Below are positions 1 through 9,259 of a stretch of DNA of 64,000 nucleotides, one piece after another. The stretch comes from UBA12018 sp051656605 (GTDB lineage Bacteria > Bacteroidota > Bacteroidia > Bacteroidales > CAMTPD01). The DNA lies in NCBI GenBank assembly GCA_051656605.1, contig JBOGCF010000002.1, positions 1-64,000 of the forward strand, in the 5' to 3' direction. A model generated the notes under the pieces. That model was not told the origin of the DNA and did no database searches. It saw only the letters and a program-made list of their open reading frames with translations. Numbering within the stretch: the stretch's first letter is position 1; each line of letters starts with the position of its first letter. The translations under genes were made by a program, and so were the position numbers.

Positions 1-42
1 GACAACAATACCACAAGCCACACAGTAGAAACATCTCCAAAT

Positions 43-270
43 CGCGTTACACTGAACTCTTCTTTTTTCTTACAATATAAGTGGATTGAACACGTCTGAA
101 ACACACCTAATTTTCAACATATTAGGAGAAATAATGCACGCAGACATCAAAAAACCTCTAGTAGTTTTTTGAGCAATCTTTTCTAGAAAACAACATAAAC
201 ACCTATCAATTAATGCAGACATCAAAAACAAAACTATAAAACACTATATATTAACAAGATAAATAAATCA
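43..270. repeat. diverged intergenic repeat, copy A
   Basis: Non-coding stretch downstream of prs that matches a second intergenic stretch at about 28216-28410. Anchors shared in order and at identical spacing are TACAATATAA (71-80 and 28244-28253), TTTTCAAC (111-118 and 28284-28291) and GCAGACATCAAAA (140-152 and 28313-28325). By hand the ungapped core 71-152 matches 52 of 82 positions. This copy has a second GCAGACATCAAAA at 215-227. There is no open frame in it. Its nature (decayed mobile element, small RNA, old duplication) is unknown. The rest of 1-290 shows nothing else. Confidence 0.6.
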
Positions 271-290
271 CTTCTCAAGTCTAGTAAAAA

Positions 291-330
291 GAAAAAGCGG
301 AACAACCTGTCGATTGTTCCGCTTTTATAA
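291..330 (-). terminator. intrinsic terminator of prs
   Basis: Perfect 13-bp stem (293-305 with 314-326) and an 8-nt loop, with a T-rich run on the minus strand, lying just past the prs stop codon. This is a classical rho-independent terminator for leftward transcription. Confidence 0.9.
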
Positions 331-350
331 CTCTATATTATCTTGTAATA

Positions 351-1289
351 TTACAATACATAAAGAGAGCTGATTGATTCATTGTCACATACGCGACGAA
401 TAGAATCAGCAAACATCTCAGCTACAGAAAGAATTTTCACTTTTGAAGCTTCTTGGTTATAAGGAATACTGTCTGTAAATACAATTTCAGACAAAGAAGA
501 ATCTGTTACTCTTTGAGTAGCAGGATCCGACATTACAGCGTGACTAGCGATAGCACGAACCGACTTAGCACCTTCTTTAAGCATCAAATCTGCTGCTTTA
601 GTAATAGTACCAGCTGTATCTACCATATCATCAACTAACAATACGTCCATACCTTTTACATCACCAATAATTTGCATATCTGCAACAACATTAGCACGTT
701 GACGAGATTTGTGACAAATTACCATTGGAAGACCAAGATATTTTGCGTAAGTACTAGCACGTTTAGATCCACCTACGTCTGGAGTTGCGATTACCAAGTT
801 CTCTTGGGGAAGAGTTTTGATGTAATCAACAAAAACAGTTGAAGCATAAAGGTGGTCTACAGGAACATTAAAGAACCCTTGGATTTGATCTGCATGCAAA
901 TCCATTGTCATCACACGATCAACGCCTGCTGCAGCCAAAAGATCAGCAACAAGTTTTGCACCGATAGCAACACGAGGTTTATCTTTTCTATCTTGACGAG
1001 CCCAACCGAAGTAAGGAATTACAGCAACTACCGAACGGGCAGAAGCTCTTTTAGCAGCATCAATCATAAGGAGAAGCTCCATTAGATTGTCTGAATTAGG
1101 GAAAGTTGATTGCACTAGGAATACATCTTTACCACGAATTGACTCTTCGTAAGAAACAGAGAATTCACCATCTGCAAAACGGTCAATGTTCATTTGCCCG
1201 AGTTGACATCCCAAGCTTTCACAAATTTTCTCTGCAAGATAACGGGACTTTGTACCCGAAAACACCAGAAAAGAAGGCTGTTGCATCAT
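351..1289 (-). CDS. prs: ribose-phosphate pyrophosphokinase
   Basis: Cytoplasmic enzyme that transfers pyrophosphate from ATP to ribose 5-phosphate, giving PRPP for purine, pyrimidine, histidine, tryptophan and NAD synthesis. The 312-residue length is normal for the bacterial class I enzyme. The sequence carries the signature around DLHADQIQGFF and the PRPP-binding loop VDDMVDTAGT in the C-terminal half, and the N-terminal FSGTKSRYLAEKI typical of this family. Two ATG codons are adjacent at the start (1289 and 1286); either could serve. A TAATTTTG promoter element lies upstream (minus strand, 1334-1341), and a strong terminator follows, so it is probably transcribed alone although the amylase gene ends only about 100 bp upstream. 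Confidence 0.97.
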   Translation of the reverse strand: MMQQPSFLVFSGTKSRYLAEKICESLGCQLGQMNIDRFADGEFSVSYEESIRGKDVFLVQSTFPNSDNLMELLLMIDAAKRASARSVVAVIPYFGWARQDRKDKPRVAIGAKLVADLLAAAGVDRVMTMDLHADQIQGFFNVPVDHLYASTVFVDYIKTLPQENLVIATPDVGGSKRASTYAKYLGLPMVICHKSRQRANVVADMQIIGDVKGMDVLLVDDMVDTAGTITKAADLMLKEGAKSVRAIASHAVMSDPATQRVTDSSLSEIVFTDSIPYNQEASKVKILSVAEMFADSIRRVCDNESISSLYVL

Positions 1290-1333
1290 TGTTATGAAAA
1301 ATTTACCTGAATAAATCGTTTGTAATCTGGGCG

Positions 1334-1341
1334 CAAAATTA
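1334..1341 (-). promoter_or_regulatory. putative -7 element for prs
   Basis: The minus strand reads TAATTTTG, matching the Bacteroidota TAnnTTTG element, 45 bp before the prs start. A small palindrome GTAAAA-CTA-TTTTAC (1342-1356) abuts it on the upstream side and could be an operator. No good -33 element at standard spacing was seen. Confidence 0.5.
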
Positions 1342-1390
1342 GTAAAACTATTTTACAAACCTTCGCGGCCTCCGCTAAAAAAAATTTATA

Positions 1391-3076
1391 TCACCATGTC
1401 ATTTTAACGACAATTGCAGAATTAGAGTCTACTGAGATACAAAGAGGAAGACTTTCTTCAAGTATAATTTGTCCCTTTTCTCCACTCAATAAATCCTCTG
1501 TATTGAGGGAAACTCTCTCTGGTATTTTGAAATATTCGAATGCATGCCGAGGGATCCATAAATCGAGATTTTGTGGGTAGTCAGCGAAATTGGCTGCTAC
1601 TAAAACTACCTCATGTTCTTCCCCCCTTAAAAAACTATACACTCTATTGAAATCAAAATGTACATGATTTGTATTGGCATACATTAAATCGAAAAAACGA
1701 CCTTCCGACACCGCCTTTTCAGACTTACATATATTAACAACCTTTATATATAAGTCTCTTAGCTTCAATTCATTTTCGGTCAAACATTCGTTATTAAACT
1801 TACCATCGTTATTCCATCTTCGAATTGTATCAACGCTCCAATAATCAAATATCGTAGTGCGCCCATCACAACCACTATACCCTTCGGCATCCATCCCTCT
1901 CTCTCCTAATTCTTGGCCAAAGTAAACCATGACCGGATTTGTATTCATCAAAAAGGATACAATTAATGCAGGGATTGCTTTGACCGGATCTTTGGCAAAA
2001 AAGTCAGAAGCTATACGTTGCTCATCGTGATTCTCTAAAAAATTGAGCATCTTCTTTTGTATGCCTTCAAGTTGCTGCCAGCAACCGGTAATTTCTAAAG
2101 TTGAATGATTGTGACAAATAATCGATTTTAAGGTATCATATAATCCAACCTTATCATACAAATAATCGAATTTTCCATTAAATAAGTAATTTCGATACTC
2201 TAGAGGGTTGTATACCTCTGCAATAAAGAGAACCTTGTTATTGATTTCTTTTACTTGAGGAATAGCCCACTCCCAAAATTCGACCGGAACCATTTCTGCC
2301 ATATCGCAACGGAAACCATCCACTCCTTTTTGAGTCCAGTATTTTAAGATGTCGAGCATTTGATGCCACGTTGGTGGAATGGGATCAAAGTATTTAATAC
2401 GACCGCCACAATAATCAACACCATAATTGAGTTTAACCGTGTCATACCAATCATTTCTTTCAGGAAAAGCATCTAAACGATCATTACCTGTTGCTTTTGC
2501 CGGATATTCAACATACTCATTATCTATACCTGAAACATTGAATCTCGGACAAAGCATAGTGCCTGGGATATAATAAAAATTATTTTGAGGTAAGAATGCA
2601 AATTGCGAATCATCACATTCTCCCAAGTCTGTAATCCATCCGGGCCTTGAGTCTGATTTATAAACACGAGCTACATGATTAGGAACAAAGTCTATTATCA
2701 CTTTTAGGCCTGATTGATGTGTTCTGGTAATAAGACTCTCAAATTCTTTTTTTCTACTTTGAATATTTTCGGCCAAATCAGGATCTACGTCGTAGTAGTC
2801 TTTTATCGCATAAGGAGACCCTGCGATTCCTTTAACAATTGCGGGATAATCTTTTTCAATACCATATGCTGAATAGTCGGTTTGAGTTGCATGTTCGAGC
2901 ACTCCAGTATACCAAATATGAGAGAACCCCATATCTTTGATCGACGATAAAGCCTCGAATGTAAAATCATCAAATTTACCCACACCATTTTCCAACAATG
3001 TTCCATTCGGCTTATTCGTATTATTTTTATTACCAAAAAGCCGAGTTAATACCTGATAAATAGTCAACTTATTCAC
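1391..3076 (-). CDS. cytoplasmic GH13 alpha-amylase family glycosidase
   Basis: Alpha-glucan hydrolase or transglycosylase of family GH13. The conserved regions are all visible; numbering from an upstream TTG two codons earlier: region I DFVPNHV (131-137), region II GFRCD with nucleophile Asp260, region III IAEV with Glu289, and region IV NHDEQR with Asp353. No signal peptide is present, so it should act on cytoplasmic glucan such as glycogen or imported maltodextrin. Start choice: no ATG is available near the N-terminus. A perfect AGGAGG (minus strand, 3085-3090) sits 8 nt before GTG at 3076, so I choose that GTG. The gene overlaps the patatin gene end by 8 nt, so the two are translationally coupled. 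Substrate is not defined by the sequence. Confidence 0.9.
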   Translation of the reverse strand: MNKLTIYQVLTRLFGNKNNTNKPNGTLLENGVGKFDDFTFEALSSIKDMGFSHIWYTGVLEHATQTDYSAYGIEKDYPAIVKGIAGSPYAIKDYYDVDPDLAENIQSRKKEFESLITRTHQSGLKVIIDFVPNHVARVYKSDSRPGWITDLGECDDSQFAFLPQNNFYYIPGTMLCPRFNVSGIDNEYVEYPAKATGNDRLDAFPERNDWYDTVKLNYGVDYCGGRIKYFDPIPPTWHQMLDILKYWTQKGVDGFRCDMAEMVPVEFWEWAIPQVKEINNKVLFIAEVYNPLEYRNYLFNGKFDYLYDKVGLYDTLKSIICHNHSTLEITGCWQQLEGIQKKMLNFLENHDEQRIASDFFAKDPVKAIPALIVSFLMNTNPVMVYFGQELGERGMDAEGYSGCDGRTTIFDYWSVDTIRRWNNDGKFNNECLTENELKLRDLYIKVVNICKSEKAVSEGRFFDLMYANTNHVHFDFNRVYSFLRGEEHEVVLVAANFADYPQNLDLWIPRHAFEYFKIPERVSLNTEDLLSGEKGQIILEESLPLCISVDSNSAIVVKMTW

Positions 3077-3896
3077 TGTCAAAACCTCCTATTAAATGAT
3101 TCTTGAGCAAGGGAAACCCTTTTTTTGCTGCTTCTTCCACAGCTTCTTTAGCTGCATCATAGCCAAGCTTACTAATTTGCTCTACATTTTGCAAATCAAA
3201 CATTCGGATATCTCCAAACTTCTCTGATTCAATTAGAATATCACACAACTCTCGATCCTCAATCGTATTGGCTCGAAACATATAATGATAAGATCGTTCT
3301 GCTATATTAAGTATTGTTTTCTTATATGCTAACGGTACGAGCGGACTTACATTAACCCCAATGACCATATCGCAGTAGTAGCGAATGTTTGCGACCGGAA
3401 AATTTCTAAAAATACCACCATCTACATAGCAAATGCCATCAATAAAAACAGGATTAAACAAAATAGGAATACTGCTCGATGCTAAAACAGCATCCACTAA
3501 TGGCCCGGAAGAAAATTCAACACTTTGTCCATTGTCTAAATCAGTAGCTACTACGATAAAGGGCATTTGCAACTCCTCAAACGTTTTAGCTCGCAAATGC
3601 TTGTTGAGAAAGTTCTTAAAGCGTCTGCTGCTAAATAGTCCTGATTTTGGCACTTGTATTTCGGCAAATTCCGAAAACTCTCTACCTGTAAATAACTTCT
3701 TAATTTCAGCGGGAGTATAACCGTCTGCATACAAAGCACCCATAATAGAACCAACACTAGTTCCTATGATCAGATCAGGCTTCAGTCCTTTTTCTTCCAA
3801 TAAGGTCAATGCACCGAGATGGGCAAAACCTTTCGCTCCACCACCACTTAATGCCAAACCTCTGGCATACTTTTTATCTATCGCTTTTAACCGCAT
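3069..3896 (-). CDS. patatin-like phospholipase family protein
   Basis: Serine acyl hydrolase of the patatin family, expected to cleave acyl esters of (phospho)lipids. Visible elements: oxyanion-hole motif GGGAKG (18-23), nucleophile elbow GTSVGS with Ser47 (45-50), and the catalytic dyad Asp159 in DGG (159-161). There is no signal peptide or membrane anchor, so it is probably cytoplasmic. At 275 residues it matches the small bacterial RssA/YchK-type members. It is the first gene of a two-gene operon, its last codons holding the Shine-Dalgarno of the downstream amylase. The functional link between a lipase and an amylase is not obvious. The biological substrate is unknown. Confidence 0.9.
   Translation of the reverse strand: MRLKAIDKKYARGLALSGGGAKGFAHLGALTLLEEKGLKPDLIIGTSVGSIMGALYADGYTPAEIKKLFTGREFSEFAEIQVPKSGLFSSRRFKNFLNKHLRAKTFEELQMPFIVVATDLDNGQSVEFSSGPLVDAVLASSSIPILFNPVFIDGICYVDGGIFRNFPVANIRYYCDMVIGVNVSPLVPLAYKKTILNIAERSYHYMFRANTIEDRELCDILIESEKFGDIRMFDLQNVEQISKLGYDAAKEAVEEAAKKGFPLLKNHLIGGFDSE
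3085..3090 (-). promoter_or_regulatory. strong Shine-Dalgarno deciding a GTG start
   Basis: The minus strand reads AGGAGG, followed by 8 nt and then GTG of the GH13 gene. It lies inside the last codons of the patatin gene. Strong Shine-Dalgarno sequences are uncommon in Bacteroidota, so this one is informative for start choice and suggests translation-dependent coupling. Confidence 0.6.
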
Positions 3897-4268
3897 GACA
3901 ATCTATATTTAACTCTGAAAATTATTCTTTAAATCTATCTCTCAACAGGTCCGTCTAACAGAGTCTCAACTCCACTAAATAAACAACGAAGCAATTGATT
4001 TCATCTCTTCTAAAAAAACCTGAAATATAAAAGATAGTTCACACAGAGAGGATAAACCGAGCATAAAAACATTGCAAATAAAGTGTAATTTTCAAATCGA
4101 TCTACGATAAGATAATAAATTGCAACAAAAAGCATCAGCAATAATATATTCTAACATATTTCACTTTCAAATTGTTGCATATGACACTTAAGTATACAAA
4201 AAATGACGTTATATTTGCAACGTTATAGAACTATAATCTAACTGGTATTAGTCAACAAACATCATTTT
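3897..4268. other. divergent intergenic region, patatin / glnN
   Basis: A 372-bp AT-rich region between two divergent genes. TTGCAAC occurs at 4120-4126 and 4215-4221, and the inverted form GTTGCA at 4174-4179, giving a possible set of operator half-sites around the glnN promoter. I see no gene or stable hairpin in it. Confidence 0.5.
4210..4217 (+). promoter_or_regulatory. putative -7 element for glnN
   Basis: TATATTTG matches the Bacteroidota TAnnTTTG element, 51 bp before the glnN ATG. It partly overlaps the second TTGCAAC at 4215-4221. The -33 region is weak. Confidence 0.6.
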
Positions 4269-6458
4269 ATGTCAAACTTACGTTTCAATGCTGTAGAAAA
4301 GGCTTCAAATAGAAAGCCTGTAGAGATTACGACTCCGGTTGAAAAGACTTCAGAATTTTATGGAGAGTATGTATTCAACCGCAAAGCGATGAAAAAGTAT
4401 CTTTTCAAAGACACTTACAAAGCTTTGACTGAGGCTATCGACAATGGGAATCCCATTCCAAGAGAAATCGCAGACCAAGTAGCTGCCGGAATGAGAATGT
4501 GGGCCCAGGAGCGCGGAGTTACACACTACACTCACTGGTTTCATCCACTAACTGATGGTACTGCCGAAAAACACGATGCTTTTGTAGAGCACGACGGGCA
4601 GGGTGGCATGATCGAAGAGTTTAGCGGTAAGCTTCTTGTACAGCAGGAACCTGACGCTTCCAGTTTTCCTAATGGTGGATTGAGAAATACATTTGAAGCA
4701 CGTGGATATTCTGCATGGGATCCTTCTTCACCTGCATTTATCATGGACGGTACATTATGTATCCCTACGATTTTCATCTCTTATACAGGAGAAGCTCTGG
4801 ACTATAAAACGCCTCTTATCCGTGCTATCGAAGCAGTAAACGAACACGCAACTCCCGTTTGTAACTATTTCGACAAAGACGTAAAAAAAGTTACTTCATT
4901 TTTAGGATGGGAACAAGAATACTTCCTTGTTGACGAAGAGTTATACGCTGCTCGTCCCGACCTTGCTCTAACCGAGCGCACACTAATGGGCCACGAGAGT
5001 GCAAAGAATCAACAACTCGAAGACCACTACTTCGGGGCAATTCCAGAAAGAGTTCAAGCGTTTATGAAAGATCTTGAATTCGAAGCTTACAAATTAGGTA
5101 TTCCGGTAAAAACAAGACACAACGAAGTTGCACCAAACCAATTTGAACTTGCTCCTATCTATGAAGAAGCGAATCTTGCAGTAGATCACAACTTGTTGAT
5201 CATGTCTGTAATGAAAAGCGTAGCTCGTCGTCACAACTTCAGAGTATTACTTCATGAAAAACCTTTCAAAGGTGTAAACGGATCTGGAAAACACTGCAAC
5301 TGGTCACTTGGAACAGATACCGGAGTTAACTTATTCTCTCCTGGAAAAGACCAAACACAAAATCTTCAATTTATCACGTTTGTTGCAAATGCTTTGATGG
5401 CAGTGTACAAACACAACGGTTTATTGAAAGCTAGTATATCTTCTGCAACAAATGCTCACCGTCTTGGTGCAAACGAAGCTCCACCTGCAATTATTTCATC
5501 ATTCCTTGGTACACAAGTATCTGAAATTCTTGACAGATTTGAGAACAGTACTCCTCAAGATGCAATTCAAGTAGATGATAAAAAAGGCTTAAAGCTTGGT
5601 GTAGGTCATATCCCTGAATTATTACTTGATAATACAGACCGTAACAGAACTTCTCCTTTTGCATTTACAGGAAACCGTTTCGAGTTTAGAGCTCCGGGAT
5701 CTTCTGTAAACTGTGCATCTGCACTAATCGCACTTTACTCGGCAATGGCTCACCAATTGCAACTATTCCGCAGCGAAGTAGATACATTGATCGAAAAGGG
5801 AACTTCTAAAGAAGAGGCAATCTTCCAGGTTCTAAAATCATATATCAAAGAATCTAAACCAATCCGTTTTGATGGAAATGGTTATAGCGACGCTTGGAAA
5901 GAAGAAGCAAAACGTCGTGGTCTTGACTGCGAAACAAGTGTTCCTTTAAATTATGACAACTATCTAAAACCAGAGAGTATAGATATGTTTAAAGCGACAC
6001 ATGTATTTTCAGAAGTAGAACTTCATGCTCGCAACGAAGTGAAGCTTGAAATTTACACAAAGAAAATTCAAATCGAATCACGCGTATTAGGAGATCTTTC
6101 TCTTAATCATATTATTCCTGTTGCAATTCGTTACCAAACGTCTCTTCTTGACAATGTAACCAAGTTGAAAGGTCTTTATTCTGAACAAGAGTTTAAAGTG
6201 ATGGCAGCAGAGCCGCTTCGCCTAATTCAGTCTATTTCGAAACACATCAATGCAATCAATGCTAAGGTGCACGAAATGACAGATGCACGCAAAGCAGCAA
6301 ATAGCATGGATGATTCAAGAGAAATGGCAATTGCATACCACGACAAAGTGGTTCCATTCCTTGACGAAATCAGATATCATATCGACAAACTAGAGATAAT
6401 TGTTGATAATCAAATATGGCCTCTTCCTAAATACAGAGAACTATTGTTTATCCGCTAA
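4269..6458 (+). CDS. glnN: glutamine synthetase type III
   Basis: ATP-dependent ligation of ammonia to glutamate, the main route of ammonium assimilation in Bacteroidales. The 729-residue length is characteristic of GSIII, which is much longer than GSI or GSII. Recognisable family features include the N-terminal block MSNLRFNAVEKASNRKP, the ATP/glutamate-site segments around GSGKHCNWSLGT and TGNRFEFRAPGSS, and NEVAPNQFELAP. It is a cytoplasmic oligomer. It is a single gene with its own promoter (TATATTTG at 4210) and a strong terminator. Possible operator repeats (TTGCAAC) sit upstream, in line with nitrogen-dependent control, but that is inference. Confidence 0.97.
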   Translation: MSNLRFNAVEKASNRKPVEITTPVEKTSEFYGEYVFNRKAMKKYLFKDTYKALTEAIDNGNPIPREIADQVAAGMRMWAQERGVTHYTHWFHPLTDGTAEKHDAFVEHDGQGGMIEEFSGKLLVQQEPDASSFPNGGLRNTFEARGYSAWDPSSPAFIMDGTLCIPTIFISYTGEALDYKTPLIRAIEAVNEHATPVCNYFDKDVKKVTSFLGWEQEYFLVDEELYAARPDLALTERTLMGHESAKNQQLEDHYFGAIPERVQAFMKDLEFEAYKLGIPVKTRHNEVAPNQFELAPIYEEANLAVDHNLLIMSVMKSVARRHNFRVLLHEKPFKGVNGSGKHCNWSLGTDTGVNLFSPGKDQTQNLQFITFVANALMAVYKHNGLLKASISSATNAHRLGANEAPPAIISSFLGTQVSEILDRFENSTPQDAIQVDDKKGLKLGVGHIPELLLDNTDRNRTSPFAFTGNRFEFRAPGSSVNCASALIALYSAMAHQLQLFRSEVDTLIEKGTSKEEAIFQVLKSYIKESKPIRFDGNGYSDAWKEEAKRRGLDCETSVPLNYDNYLKPESIDMFKATHVFSEVELHARNEVKLEIYTKKIQIESRVLGDLSLNHIIPVAIRYQTSLLDNVTKLKGLYSEQEFKVMAAEPLRLIQSISKHINAINAKVHEMTDARKAANSMDDSREMAIAYHDKVVPFLDEIRYHIDKLEIIVDNQIWPLPKYRELLFIR

Positions 6459-6493
6459 TATCCTATAGAGCTCATTGAGCTTTATACCCCTCA

Positions 6494-6545
6494 TAAAAAA
6501 ACCTGTTTGATTGAGTAAAACTCATTTCAAACAGGTTTTTCTTTT
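6494..6545. terminator. bidirectional terminator between glnN and the GCS2 gene
   Basis: Long stem (about 6496-6510 with 6526-6540, core ACCTGTTTGA) with A-rich and T-rich flanks on both sides, between two converging genes. It can stop transcription from either direction. Confidence 0.9.
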
Positions 6546-6557
6546 ATATCTAGGTTC

Positions 6558-7796
6558 TTATTTTGCAACCTTAAATTGCTGATTGGTATTCAAACACACA
6601 GCCAATTGCTCATAAACACCATTAATAGCTTCTTTCGAGTAGTCTCCATTTAGTGCTTTTAAAATACGCGTACTCAACGACCCTTCTTCCAAAATTGTTT
6701 TAATGCACTTGATACTTTCATGCTGCATTTCTGTTTCTACTTTCGAAAGTATTACCTCCCATATATTTATTGGCGTAACAGGTTTCTTTGTAGACAAACC
6801 AAAAGCTGAAACATAGTTCTTATCAAGAAGAATATATTGTTCGCCGGTTTTAACAACATTCAAGAATGTTTTTGACAAATCCTCTGTCTTAAATGCAGTT
6901 TGTTGAACGATCGAAATCCACTCTCCACTCGACAATAGTTCTAGAGCTCTGAATATAAACTCTGCAATTGCTAAATCTACTTTCGAAGCTTCTTGTAAGT
7001 CAAGGATACGAATCTCAATAGCCCCTCTATCGAAACGCGCAATTGCTCCACGGCTGTTCAAGAAATGATGCTCTAGAATACCTTCAGTATCATAAGGTTT
7101 TATATCCTGAATGATCGGATTAAAGATCTTTTCGTAATATTCCTGTTTTGAAAATACTGCTTCCGGAATAACTAACCCTCCAATTGAAGGAATCTTTTCC
7201 TGATTATGTCGATACGTCTCGAGACGCGAATCGATAAATCCGGTTGGAGCTCCATCTAGAATAGGAGTACTAGCTGTAAGAGCCGGCATAATTGGCATCA
7301 AGAAACGAATTGCAGTATGCAAGGCCGCAAACTCACCATCATCCGCAAAAGGCAAGTTCATGTGCATACTTTGCAGATTGGACCAGCCATGCCCTTTACA
7401 GTCGAAGATCTTATTATACAAGCTATAGATTTCATTATACTCGTGCGGCCAAATCGAAGTTTCGGTATGCGGATCCATGAGAGGATGCGCTCCTGTTGGC
7501 AAAAGCATCGCATTGAATGAGGCCAACAGTCCATTGATCTGCTCGATATTCTTGTAAAAGTGATCCGATAGACCAACAAATGATTTTGCAGGACCATTTG
7601 TTTTCAACTCTACCACATGCGTAACCAACTCATTTGACCATGCAATCTTTCCATTTTCATAATCTCCTGAAATCTCTCCTGAAATCTTTTCGATCAACTT
7701 ATCGCAGATCGGCTTCACTTTCAAGGTATCTCTGTCTACGATCATATACTCTAATTCAATACCGATCGCAGTAAATAGATGTAGTCTTTCTTTCAT
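6558..7796 (-). CDS. GCS2-family carboxylate-amine ligase
   Basis: Member of the glutamate-cysteine ligase type 2 (GCS2/YbdK-like) family, which forms amide bonds using ATP. The N-terminus GIELEYMIVD carries the conserved acidic metal/ATP site of this fold, and HMNLPF and ARFDRGAIEIRILD are further conserved core segments. The 412-residue length fits the family. No signal peptide is seen. An upstream TTG at 7802 would overlap the previous stop codon, but ATG at 7796, two bases after that stop, is the better start. It is the last gene of an operon behind a C39-like peptidase and a RimK-like ligase. Such sets have been proposed to make small peptides or peptide tags; the actual substrates are unknown. 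Confidence 0.85.
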   Translation of the reverse strand: MKERLHLFTAIGIELEYMIVDRDTLKVKPICDKLIEKISGEISGDYENGKIAWSNELVTHVVELKTNGPAKSFVGLSDHFYKNIEQINGLLASFNAMLLPTGAHPLMDPHTETSIWPHEYNEIYSLYNKIFDCKGHGWSNLQSMHMNLPFADDGEFAALHTAIRFLMPIMPALTASTPILDGAPTGFIDSRLETYRHNQEKIPSIGGLVIPEAVFSKQEYYEKIFNPIIQDIKPYDTEGILEHHFLNSRGAIARFDRGAIEIRILDLQEASKVDLAIAEFIFRALELLSSGEWISIVQQTAFKTEDLSKTFLNVVKTGEQYILLDKNYVSAFGLSTKKPVTPINIWEVILSKVETEMQHESIKCIKTILEEGSLSTRILKALNGDYSKEAINGVYEQLAVCLNTNQQFKVAK

Positions 7797-7798
7797 GA

Positions 7799-9259
7799 TC
7801 AAATGTGTTTTAAATCAACTGAATGAATTAAATGTGTAATCAACTTCTTATAGATTGTATCTTCTGCCAATTGATCTTCAATTCCGGCATCGATATTCGG
7901 ATTATCATTGATTTCGATAACAATTGCTTTGCCATCTATTTCTTTAATATCAACTCCATACAACCCATCTCCAATCAATTTTGTCGCCTTTAGTGCTGTT
8001 TTGATCACACAGTCTGGTACCTGATCAATTGGCACATTCTCAAACTCTCCACAAACATCTTCTTTTTGTTTAGTGCCCCAGTTGTAAATCTGCCAGTGAC
8101 CTTTGGCCATAAAGTATTTACAAACAAACAAAACTTCATTATTGAGTACTCCTACGCGCCAATCAAAATCAGTAGGAACAAATTCTTGTACCACAACCAA
8201 GTCCGATTGTTTAAGCATGGCTCCTAGCTTTTCTTTGAGTTCTTCCGGGTTCTTTGCTTTCTTTACGCCCATCGAAAATGATGAGTCAGGAAGTTTCAAG
8301 ACACAAGGAAAACCTATATAATCAGGAATCTTTTCGTCCTTAACACTTGAAACAATAATACTCTTTGGTGTAGGCACCTTCGCAGCTTTCAACAGTTCTG
8401 CTAAGTACACCTTGTTTGCACACTTCAAGATCGACTCCGGTGAGTCAATCACCGCCAATCCCTCAGACTGAGCTCTTCGTGCAAATCGATATGTATAGTG
8501 ATTAACTCCGGTAGTAGTGCGGATAAACAGCATATCAAACTCGCGTACTCTTCCGTAGTCATTCTTTGTAATAAACTCAACATAACAACCCATCTTCTCG
8601 GCTACAGAAGCAAACTTTTGCAGTGCCTTTTTATTTGATGGTGGTTCTGCTTCATTATGATCTACCAGAATTGCCAGATCATAGATATATTTTCCTCGTT
8701 TTACTTCGTCATAACGTTTGCGCGTAAAATACTCTTTTGCAAATTCGAAAACATATGACATATGATGCATTGGAATCTCTTTAAAAGGAATCGCTTTTAT
8801 CGAGTTCACCTCCCATTTTCCATTTGCATGTACAAAACGAATACGAAGCAATGGCGCTTGAAATAACTTATGAAATTCATGCGCTAGCGTATTGTATTGT
8901 GAAGCAAGATTCTTCCCAAAATACACACTCAAGATAAACTCATCAGATTTGATTCGTTTTAGACTTCTTTGAATTACATCATCCAGCTCTTCAGATACAA
9001 CTTTAACCACCGGTTGTACTTTAAGATCTAACAAATGCTTTACAGATGGAATAACTTTATGTCCTCTAGCTTCGGCCAAAAGAGACACATAATACCCTTT
9101 TGTTTGATAAGCATAATCTTGACACAGATTAAACACACGTAAATTCTTCACATCCGCATAACAATCATTTTTTAAATATTTTGCGGGAGTAATAACCTCT
9201 AAATCTGGAATATCTAGGTCCCACTGAGAGGGACTGTTCACAACAACAACTTTTTTCAT
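7799..9259 (-). CDS. RimK-like ATP-grasp ligase with RLAN N-terminal domain
   Basis: ATP-grasp amide ligase. Residues 1 to about 160 form the RimK-like N-terminal domain that accompanies this subfamily (VVVVNSPSQWDLDIPDLEVI and TKGYYVSLLAEARGHKVIPS). The C-terminal half is the ATP-grasp fold, with VLKLPDSSFSMGVKKA as a nucleotide-binding strand-loop, VVQEFVPTDFDWRVGVL, and the Mg-binding EINDNPNID near residue 460. Such enzymes join amino acids to a peptide or protein C-terminus. Its ATG overlaps the upstream C39-like gene stop as ATGA, and its own stop is two bases before the GCS2 start, so the three genes are tightly coupled. Two different amide ligases plus a peptidase imply a multi-step product. 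The product is unknown. Confidence 0.88.
   Translation of the reverse strand: MKKVVVVNSPSQWDLDIPDLEVITPAKYLKNDCYADVKNLRVFNLCQDYAYQTKGYYVSLLAEARGHKVIPSVKHLLDLKVQPVVKVVSEELDDVIQRSLKRIKSDEFILSVYFGKNLASQYNTLAHEFHKLFQAPLLRIRFVHANGKWEVNSIKAIPFKEIPMHHMSYVFEFAKEYFTRKRYDEVKRGKYIYDLAILVDHNEAEPPSNKKALQKFASVAEKMGCYVEFITKNDYGRVREFDMLFIRTTTGVNHYTYRFARRAQSEGLAVIDSPESILKCANKVYLAELLKAAKVPTPKSIIVSSVKDEKIPDYIGFPCVLKLPDSSFSMGVKKAKNPEELKEKLGAMLKQSDLVVVQEFVPTDFDWRVGVLNNEVLFVCKYFMAKGHWQIYNWGTKQKEDVCGEFENVPIDQVPDCVIKTALKATKLIGDGLYGVDIKEIDGKAIVIEINDNPNIDAGIEDQLAEDTIYKKLITHLIHSVDLKHI

Noticed and set aside
1342..1380. Small stem GCGG-AGG-CCGC near 1363 as a terminator of the GH13 gene
   Set aside because: The T-run precedes the stem on the minus strand, the wrong order for an intrinsic terminator.
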